From: Sulfuritalea sp.
GTDB taxonomy: Bacteria > Pseudomonadota > Gammaproteobacteria > Burkholderiales > Rhodocyclaceae
Direction of reading: 5' to 3'
Length of the DNA: 64,000 nt
Assembly (NCBI GenBank): GCA_016712985.1
Contig: JADJQA010000005.1
Location: 124,001-188,000 of the forward strand
Shown: piece after piece, positions 58,142 to 64,000 of the stretch
Position numbering within the stretch: position 1 is the stretch's first letter
Layout of the letters: every line of letters starts with the position of its first letter
The notes under the pieces: generated by a model
What the model was told of the DNA's origin: nothing
Databases searched by the model: none
Seen by the model: only the letters and a program-made list of their open reading frames with translations
Program-made: the position numbers and the translations under genes

Positions 58142-59658
58142 ATGAGCCTGCAATTCATCAACGCCGCCGATCCCGTCGGCCACTGGATCAACGGCCAGGC
58201 CGATGCCGGTAGCGGTACGCGCCGCGGCGAGGTGTTCGATCCGGCGCGGGGCAGGCTGGCACGACAGGTCGCGCTGGCTTCCCGCGCCGATGTCGATCGC
58301 GCCGTGGCTGCCGCGCGCGCAGCCTTCGTGGACTGGGGCGGGGCGGCGCCGCAGCGACGCGCGGGCGTGATGTTCCACTTTCGCGACCTGGTCGAACGCC
58401 ATGCCGCGGACATTGCCCGGCTGCTCGGCGCCGAGCATGGCAAGACCCTGCCCGACGCGCTGGGCGAGGTGCAGCGCGGGCTGGAAGTCATCGAGTTCGC
58501 CTGCGGCATCCCGCAACTGCTCAAGGGCCAGCATTCGCACGGCATCGGCGGCGGCATCGACCACTGGAGCCAGCGCATGCCGCTGGGCGTGGCGGCCGGC
58601 ATTACGCCCTTCAACTTTCCCTTCATGGTGCCGATGTGGATGGCGCCGCTGGCGCTGGCCTGCGGCAACACCTTCGTGCTGAAGCCCTCCGAGCGCGATC
58701 CGTCGCCGTCCCTGTTCGCCGCCGAACTGCTGCGTGAAGCCGGGCTGCCGGCGGGCGCCTTCAACGTGGTGCAAGGCGACAAGGAAGCCGTCGACGCGCT
58801 GCTCGAACATCCGGACGTGCACGCCGTTTCCTTCGTCGGCTCGACGCCGATCGCCAGGTACATCCAGCAGACCGGCATCGCTCACGGCAAGCGCGTGCAG
58901 GCCCTGGGCGGCGCGAAGAACCACATGGTGGTGATGCCCGACGCCGACCTCGACGGCGCCGCCGATGCGCTGATCGGCGCGGGCTACGGCTCGGCCGGCG
59001 AACGCTGCATGGCGATTTCGGTGGCGGTGGCGGTTGGCGCCTGCGCCGACGAACTCGTGGCGCGCGTGGTGACGCGGGCAAGAAGACTCAAAGTCGGCGC
59101 CGGCGACGCGCCGAATGTGGACATGGGGCCGCTGGTGACCGCCGCCCATCGCGACAAGGTGGCCGGCTACATCGCCGCGGGAGTGGCGGAAGGAGCCACG
59201 CTGATACTCGATGGTCGCGAGGGGCTGACTGCCGAACTCAAGCGGGGATTTTTCCTCAACCCGACGCTGTTCGACAACGTGCAGCCAGCCATGAGCATCT
59301 ACCGCGAGGAAATCTTCGGCCCGGTGCTTTGCGTGCTGCGCGTGCCGACCTTCGCCGCCGCCGTCGAACTGATCAATCGCAACAGCTTCGCCAATGGCGT
59401 CGCCTGCTTCACCCGCGATGGCGCCACGGCGCAGGAATTCGTGCGGCAGATCGAGGTCGGCATGGTCGGCATCAACGTGCCGATTCCGGTGCCCATGGCC
59501 TGGCATTCCTTCGGCGGCTGGAAGGCCAGCCTGTTCGGCGACCACCACATCTACGGCGAGGAGGGCGTGCGTTTCTACACGCGCTACAAGAGCGTCATGC
59601 AGCGCTGGCCGGGTGCGGCTCCAAGGGACCTGAGTTCGTCATGCCGGTGAATGAATGA
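58142..59658 (+). CDS. mmsA: CoA-acylating methylmalonate-semialdehyde dehydrogenase, frameshift near 3' end
   Basis: Converts methylmalonate semialdehyde plus CoA and NAD+ to propionyl-CoA and CO2 (valine, beta-alanine or inositol catabolism). The ALDH fold shows GITPFNFPFMVPMWM, GGAKNH (the usual glutamate base is missing, as in this family) and Cys289 in GSAGERCMAISVAV. The ATG at 58142 follows GGAAG; earlier open frame runs through the tRNA and is not coding. The frame ends early as RDLSSSCR, but one extra base at about 59618 gives KGPEFVMPVNE, the family C-terminus, and moves the stop to 59658. Corrected length is 505 residues. Confidence 0.92.
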
Positions 59659-59683
59659 AATTTTTCCTTGCACATCACGCGCC

Positions 59684-60634
59684 ATGCCAACACCCCTGAT
59701 CGACTACCACAACGGCATCCATGCGTTCTGTGCCGAATGCATCCAGCCGCTTACCACCGCCATCCATCTGATTGAAAGCGACGGTCGCGCCGCCTTCGTC
59801 GATACCGCCAACTTCGGCATCATGCCGCAGGCGCTGGCGGCACTGGATACGCTCGGACTCGGCCCGGAGGCGGTGGATTACGTCATCCTTACCCACATCC
59901 ATCTCGACCATGCCGGTGGCGCCGGCGCGATGATGGAAGCCTTCCCGAATGCCCGGCTGGTGGTGCATCCGCGCGGGGCGCGGCACATGGCCGAACCGAG
60001 CAAGCTGATGGCCGGCGTCGAGGGCGTCTATGGTCGGGAACGGGCGCGGAAGGTGTACGGCGAGTTGATACCGATCACCGCCACGCGCATCGTCGAGGCG
60101 CACGACAACACGGTGCTGCGCCTCGGCTCCCGTAAATTGCTGTGCATCGACTCGCCCGGCCATGCGCGCCACCATATTGCCATTGTCGACCGCCAGACCA
60201 GCGGCATTTTCACCGGCGACACCTTCGGCATTTCCTACCGCGAACTGGATGTCGCCGGCCGCCCGGTGATCTTTCCCTCGTCAAGCCCGACCCAGTTCGA
60301 CCCCGACGCGATGCGCAGTTCCATCGAACGCATACTTTCCTTCAATCCGGAAGCAGTGTATCTGACGCACTTCAGCCGCCTCGCGCCGCCCGCCGAACTC
60401 GGCAGGACGGTTTTGGCGCTGCTCGACCAGTACGTGGCAATTGCACTGGCCGCCAGCGACGACGAGGACCAGACAGCGCGCATCCACGACGGGCTGACGG
60501 CGCTGCTACTGGCCGAAGCACACCGGCACGGCTGCCGGCTCGGCGACGCGGAAATCCTGGAAATCTGGCGTCTCGACCTGGAACTCAACGCCCAGGGTCT
60601 GGCCTTCTGGCTGGACGCCCAGGAAGCCGCCTGA
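59684..60634 (+). CDS. Metallo-beta-lactamase-fold hydrolase
   Basis: The 316-residue protein has the MBL metal motif THIHLDHAGGAG (HxHxDH), a later His in SPGHARHH, Asp in FTGDTFG and His in YLTHFSR. These are the six metal ligands of a dinuclear zinc or iron centre. A C-terminal helical part follows. Members include thioesterases, lactonases and glyoxalase II-like enzymes; the substrate cannot be read. The ATG at 59684 was chosen over an earlier one that would overlap mmsA. It is close enough to mmsA to share a transcript. Confidence 0.87.
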   Translation: MPTPLIDYHNGIHAFCAECIQPLTTAIHLIESDGRAAFVDTANFGIMPQALAALDTLGLGPEAVDYVILTHIHLDHAGGAGAMMEAFPNARLVVHPRGARHMAEPSKLMAGVEGVYGRERARKVYGELIPITATRIVEAHDNTVLRLGSRKLLCIDSPGHARHHIAIVDRQTSGIFTGDTFGISYRELDVAGRPVIFPSSSPTQFDPDAMRSSIERILSFNPEAVYLTHFSRLAPPAELGRTVLALLDQYVAIALAASDDEDQTARIHDGLTALLLAEAHRHGCRLGDAEILEIWRLDLELNAQGLAFWLDAQEAA

Positions 60635-60756
60635 CCCCGCCACGCGGGCTCGCTTCGCCACCGACGCACGTCGGCTCTCCGCAATCAAGCGGCAGCGAAG
60701 CGCTGCGGCATTTTGTCGCAGCGCAGCATGCAACTCGCTGGCAACACGGCGGTTTC

Positions 60757-60798
60757 TTGTCCTGAATCAATTACCTCGCCCCCCCACCGCGATATCGT
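60757..60798 (+). promoter_or_regulatory. Candidate FNR/Anr-type promoter of the heme-copper operon
   Basis: TTGTCCTGAATCAA (60757-60770) matches 8 of 10 defined bases of the FNR box TTGAT-N4-ATCAA. A TATCGT at 60793-60798 sits where a -10 should be if the box centre is at -41.5. A hairpin (GCAGCG-AAG-CGCTGC, 60692-60706) followed by TTTT, just upstream, may terminate the hydrolase gene. The rest of the 60635-60933 gap shows nothing else. Oxygen or NO control is inferred. Confidence 0.42.
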
Positions 60799-60933
60799 CG
60801 GCACCACGGGTTTTGGTTGCGACCGCTGCGCTTGGCTCCGATCGGAGCGGCATCTGGCCTCCACTGAAACTCAAGAGATCCGGAAGTTCGTGTCAATCGC
60901 GCGCCGCAGGCGCCAACGTGAGAGGAAAGAAAC

Positions 60934-61083
60934 ATGGCGAACAACAACGACGACGACGTTCCATTCATGCAGAAGCTGCTGGACAACCACTTCCTGCTCC
61001 TGTTCCTGGGAATCGCATCTCCCGGCGTCCTTTACATCTTGTGGGGCATCGTGGACATCATGAGTGTCCCCCTCGCCAAGTAA
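60934..61083 (+). CDS. 49-residue single-helix protein of the heme-copper oxidoreductase operon
   Basis: The frame begins MANNNDDDVPFMQKLLDN and continues as one hydrophobic helix (FLLLFLGIASPGVLYILWGI) to a short tail (VDIMSVPLAK). AGAGGAAAG lies ahead of the ATG. It is 27 bases upstream of subunit II and conserved in position with small subunits (IIA-type) of ba3-like oxidases. A role in assembly or stability of the complex is likely but not proven. It is too short for routine gene calling. Confidence 0.75.
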   Translation: MANNNDDDVPFMQKLLDNHFLLLFLGIASPGVLYILWGIVDIMSVPLAK

Positions 61084-61110
61084 GCAATCCAGTCAATCAG
61101 GGAGAATCAC

Positions 61111-61650
61111 ATGAGTGCAATCCTGCCGCCTTCAGAGCGGTTGTGGTGGAAGCAGCCGATCGCGGGCCAGGAATGGGCCTGGATCGGCATTGCCTTCGTC
61201 TGGGCCATGATCATGTTCGTGATGATGGTGTATTGGCATATTTACGGAAAGCAGAACCTCTCGAACGAGGTGTACAAGACCACCACCGAGATGTTTACCG
61301 CCAAGACGGAAGCCTTCGTCAAGGAAAACACCATCCGCACCGAGACCGACCAGAACATTCCGGTCGCCAAGCCGAACGCCAAGGGCGAAGCCTTCCTGCT
61401 GGCGCGCCTCTGGTCCTGGTATCCGATCCTGGAACTGGAAGCCGGCAAGACCTACAAGATCCACATGTCGTCGGTCGACTACAACCATGGCTTCTCGCTG
61501 CAGCCTACCAACATAAACATCCAGGTGATTCCCGGCTACGAGCACGTGGTCAAGATGACGCCGACCAAGGCCGGCACCTACGCCATCGTCTGCAATGAAT
61601 ACTGCGGCATCGGACACCACTCGATGCTTGGCCGTATCTACGTGAAATAA
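61111..61650 (+). CDS. CuA-containing heme-copper oxidoreductase subunit II
   Basis: The 179-residue protein has one N-terminal membrane helix (about 22-42) and a periplasmic cupredoxin domain with a complete CuA site: His126 in DYNHGFSL, and Cys161, Glu163, Cys165, His169 and Met172 in CNEYCGIGHHSM. It takes electrons from a cytochrome c or similar donor and passes them to subunit I. The short single-helix form is typical of B-type oxidases and of CuA-containing NO reductases. A GGGAG ribosome-binding site precedes the ATG. Confidence 0.93.
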   Translation: MSAILPPSERLWWKQPIAGQEWAWIGIAFVWAMIMFVMMVYWHIYGKQNLSNEVYKTTTEMFTAKTEAFVKENTIRTETDQNIPVAKPNAKGEAFLLARLWSWYPILELEAGKTYKIHMSSVDYNHGFSLQPTNINIQVIPGYEHVVKMTPTKAGTYAIVCNEYCGIGHHSMLGRIYVK

Positions 61651-61662
61651 GGGGACCCACAG

Positions 61663-63360
61663 ATGGCAACTACTTACCGTACCTGTCCGCGCACCGGGCT
61701 GCAATTCGACCTGGCGGCCGACAAGCTGATGCGCTGGAACGCCGTGGCCGGCGTCCTTTGGCTTCTGGTCGGCGGCATCACCGCGCTGCTGGTAATCCTG
61801 ACGCGCTGGCCGGCGATCAAGCTGCTGCCGGCGGACCAGTTCTACCTGATCCTGACGGCCCACGGCATCGACATGCTGATCCTGTGGATCATCTTCTTCG
61901 AAATGGCGGTGCTCTACTTCGCCTCGTCGACCCTGCTGCGATGCCGGCTTGCCACGCCGGCGCTGGGCTGGGTCCAGTTCTGGCTGATGGCCGTCGGCGG
62001 CATCATGACCAACGTCGCGATCTTCCAGGGCGAGTCGAGCGTGATGTTCACCTCTTATGTGCCGATGCAGGCCGCGCCGCACTTCTACCTCGGCATCATC
62101 CTGTTTGCCGTCGGCGCCCTGATCGGTTGCGGCGTCTTCTTCGGCACCCTGGTTGTGGCCAAGCGCGAAAAGACCTATGTCGGCTCGATTCCGCTGGTCA
62201 CTTTCGGTGCCCTGACAGCCGCAATCATCGCGGTATTCACCATCGCTTCCGGCGCCGCGATCCTGATCCCGACCTTCCTCTGGTCCGTCGGCATCATCAA
62301 GGAAATCGACGCTCAACTGTACCGCATGGTCTGGTGGGGTTTGGGTCACTCCTCGCAGCAGATCAACGTCGCGGCCCATGTCTCGATCTGGTACCTGGTC
62401 GCTGCCGTGGCCTTCGGCGCCAAGCCGCTGTCGGAGAAAGTTTCCCGCTTCGCCTTCCTGCTCTACATCCTGTTCCTGCAACTGGCCAGCGCGCACCACC
62501 TGCTGTCCGACCCGGGCATGAGCGCGGAATGGAAGGTGCTGAACACTTCCTACTTCATGTACTTCGCGGTACTCGCCTCGATGATCCACGGCTTCACGGT
62601 TCCGGGTGCGATCGAAGCGGCACAGCGCAAGAAGGGCTTCAACAACGGCCTGTTCGAGTGGTTGCGCAAGGCGCCCTGGGGCAACCCGGTATTCTCCGGC
62701 ATGTTCATCTCGCTGGTCGGCTTCGGCTTCATCGGCGGCATCTCCGGCGTCGTGCTGGGCACCGAGCAGATCAACATGCTGATGCACAACACCTTCTACG
62801 TGCCGGGCCACTTCCATGCGACTGTCGTCGTGGGCACCACGCTGGCGTTCATGGCCATCACTTTCCTGCTGGTGCCAACGCTGTTCAAGCGCGAGATGAT
62901 GTTCCCCAAGCTGTGCCAGATCCAGCCCTACCTCTACGGCCTCAGCATGATCGTGCTGTCGCTGGTGATGATGGGCGCCGGCACCCTGGGCGTATCGCGC
63001 CGGCACTGGGACATGGCTTTCTCGGGTGCGCCGTTCCAGTATGAATGGCCTGGCGCGGCTTACCTGATGATGGGTCTCACCGGCATCTTCGGCGTGATCG
63101 CAGTCGTCGGTGGCGGCCTGTGGATCTTTTTGGTGGTGTGGTCCCTGCTGTTCGGCAAGAAGCTCGACGGCGGCGCGACCTCCGAAAAGACCGTGCCGAT
63201 TCCAGACCAGAGCGTCGCGGCATCCGCATCGGCCACCGGCAGCGAAGAGCACACCTCCGTGCCCGGCACGGTAGTCCTGGCGATCACGTTGCTGGTTTGC
63301 TTCGTGCTGTACTACTTCGTGAACTGGAAATACCTGTCCGAGGTCTGGGGCCTCAGTTAA
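61663..63360 (+). CDS. Heme-copper oxidoreductase subunit I with HxxxQ active site (possible NO reductase)
   Basis: The 565-residue, about 13-helix protein has the low-spin heme ligands His67 and His385, high-spin heme ligand His383 (YVPGHFHATV), and copper ligands His229, His278 and His279 (AHHLLSDPG). In oxygen reductases the first copper histidine is followed four residues later by a cross-linked Tyr (HPEVY). Here the segment is GLGHSSQQINVAAH: Gln233 replaces Tyr. Annotation as cytochrome c oxidase is therefore doubtful; NO reductases derived from oxygen reductases have such changes. AAGGGGA precedes the start. It is co-transcribed with the 49-aa protein and subunit II. Confidence 0.85.
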   Translation: MATTYRTCPRTGLQFDLAADKLMRWNAVAGVLWLLVGGITALLVILTRWPAIKLLPADQFYLILTAHGIDMLILWIIFFEMAVLYFASSTLLRCRLATPALGWVQFWLMAVGGIMTNVAIFQGESSVMFTSYVPMQAAPHFYLGIILFAVGALIGCGVFFGTLVVAKREKTYVGSIPLVTFGALTAAIIAVFTIASGAAILIPTFLWSVGIIKEIDAQLYRMVWWGLGHSSQQINVAAHVSIWYLVAAVAFGAKPLSEKVSRFAFLLYILFLQLASAHHLLSDPGMSAEWKVLNTSYFMYFAVLASMIHGFTVPGAIEAAQRKKGFNNGLFEWLRKAPWGNPVFSGMFISLVGFGFIGGISGVVLGTEQINMLMHNTFYVPGHFHATVVVGTTLAFMAITFLLVPTLFKREMMFPKLCQIQPYLYGLSMIVLSLVMMGAGTLGVSRRHWDMAFSGAPFQYEWPGAAYLMMGLTGIFGVIAVVGGGLWIFLVVWSLLFGKKLDGGATSEKTVPIPDQSVAASASATGSEEHTSVPGTVVLAITLLVCFVLYYFVNWKYLSEVWGLS

Positions 63361-63470
63361 GGAAGCACTGATCAAGTCCTTCGACAAGCTCAGGACGAAC
63401 GGCAACTGGTTGATTCCGTTCGTGGTGAGCTTGTCGAACCACCCGCACAATCGAATGAATCAGTGTGTCC
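63361..63470. repeat. MITE-like repeat after subunit I
   Basis: Imperfect terminal repeats GGAAGCACTGAT (63361) and ATCAGTGTGTCC (ending 63470) bracket a second pair: TTCGACAAGCTCAGGACGAA and TTCGTGGTGAGCTTGTCGAA. The whole forms a long hairpin starting right after the subunit I stop. TTCGACAAGCTCAGG-type repeats are widespread intergenic elements. It may also act as a 3' processing hairpin between subunit I and ctaB. Confidence 0.75.
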
Positions 63471-63542
63471 TTGAAGATGAGCTGATCCCCGACCGAAATA
63501 GGTTCCGATGGAAAACAACCACGACGGCGCCCTGAACACACC

Positions 63543-64000
63543 ATGGAATCGACGCTTCCCACCAATAGATCTTCCTGCCTGAGCCTGCGCGCCATCGCGG
63601 GCGTTTTCAAGCTGCGCATCGGCGTCGTCATCACCTTCACCGCGCTTGCCGGTTTGGCGGTAAGCAGCGGCCCCGGCCTGAGCCTCGCGCAGATGATTAC
63701 ACTAACGCTCGCCGTGCTGATCTCCTCGGCCAGCGCCGGCGCCTTCAACCAGTACTACGAGCACGACACCGATCCGCTGATGTCGCGCACGAAGAACCGC
63801 CCCTTCGCCACCGGCGAACTCAAGCACGGACCGGTCTGGCTGGTGGTCATCTTCGGCCTCATGGCGATCTCGGTGGTCGCCGCCTGGATCGCGCTGAATG
63901 TCTGGGCAGCGCTGTTCACCTTCCTCGGCGCCTTCTTCTACGCCATCGTCTATACGGTCTGGCTGAAACGCCGCACCTGGCTCAACATCGTATTCGGCGG
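63543..64000 (+). CDS. ctaB: Protoheme IX farnesyltransferase (heme o synthase), partial
   Basis: The visible 152 residues begin an UbiA-type prenyltransferase: FKLRIGVVITFTALAGLAV and the prenyl-diphosphate/metal motif NQYYEHDTDPLMSRTKNRPFATGEL, with alternating membrane helices after it. It makes heme o by adding a farnesyl group to heme b. Linkage to the subunit I/II genes suggests their enzyme uses heme o or a. The frame is open at the window end. The ATG at 63543 is the first in-frame start matching family alignment. Confidence 0.9.
   Translation, partial: MESTLPTNRSSCLSLRAIAGVFKLRIGVVITFTALAGLAVSSGPGLSLAQMITLTLAVLISSASAGAFNQYYEHDTDPLMSRTKNRPFATGELKHGPVWLVVIFGLMAISVVAAWIALNVWAALFTFLGAFFYAIVYTVWLKRRTWLNIVFG

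Noticed and set aside
61132..63450. Antisense open frame across the heme-copper subunit genes
   Set aside because: Covered completely by subunit II and I on the plus strand; composition (His/Gln/Asp-rich) is typical of an antisense shadow.

Overview
The window is GC-rich, densely packed chromosomal DNA from a betaproteobacterium. Protein families and gene order (HslR, RmuC, GTP-type PckG, LDH-like Mdh, the acs/SLC5-kinase neighbourhood, a complete ethylmalonyl-CoA gene set) suggest a Rhodocyclales/Sterolibacteriaceae-like organism; that placement is inference. There is no prophage, CRISPR array or intact insertion sequence. Small MITE-like repeats and relics of duplication are present.

Layout. 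1-1.5 kb: rmuC (partial), hslR and a MaoC-type hydratase. 1.8-15.2 kb: a translationally coupled two-partner secretion operon, tpsA (about 3,450 codons) - secreted double-FecR protein - tpsB. 15.5-21.3 kb: quinone oxidoreductase, histidine phosphatase, carbonic anhydrase, malate dehydrogenase and PEP carboxykinase. 21.6-30 kb: a MarR regulator, then the ethylmalonyl-CoA operon mcd-mch-ecm-meaB-ccr, in which Ccr carries an extra C-terminal CBS pair. 30.7-34.3 kb: crotonase, a second near-identical MaoC hydratase and a coiled-coil/AsmA-like membrane protein. 34.4-47.5 kb: FeoB-like protein, two DUF294 nucleotidyltransferases, a membrane pseudokinase-exonuclease fusion, a receiver protein, an SLC5-histidine kinase (CrbS-like), a small membrane protein and acs. 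47.7-51.1 kb: yqhA-like gene, class I fumarase and metY. 51.1-53.4 kb: a ParE/Phd toxin-antitoxin pair with a clear palindromic operator, then pgm. 53.6-57.4 kb: an unassigned redox trio (GGR-like flavoprotein, two-cluster Fe-S protein, FAD-binding oxidase). 57.5-60.6 kb: GNAT relic, tRNA-Asp, mmsA and an MBL hydrolase. 60.9-64 kb: a CuA-containing heme-copper oxidoreductase operon (49-aa protein, subunit II, subunit I) followed by a ctaB-like gene.

How it fits together. Acetate is activated by Acs, probably under a CrbS-like sensor. Acetyl-CoA then enters the ethylmalonyl-CoA pathway, and its products reach the C4 pool handled by fumarase, Mdh and PckG. MaoC/PhaJ-type hydratases suggest crossover with polyhydroxyalkanoate or beta-oxidation intermediates. 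MmsA feeds propionyl-CoA. The terminal heme-copper enzyme lacks the usual active-site tyrosine (HxxxQ in place of HxxxY) and has an FNR-like box upstream, so it may be a nitric oxide reductase rather than an oxygen reductase.

Caution. Eight or more otherwise intact genes (tpsA four times; mdh, fumarase, pgm, mmsA, a DUF294 gene, the FAD oxidase, the coiled-coil gene) are broken by small indels, and mcd by an in-frame TAG. The simplest reading is consensus errors in the assembly. These genes are annotated as single loci with the break positions given.
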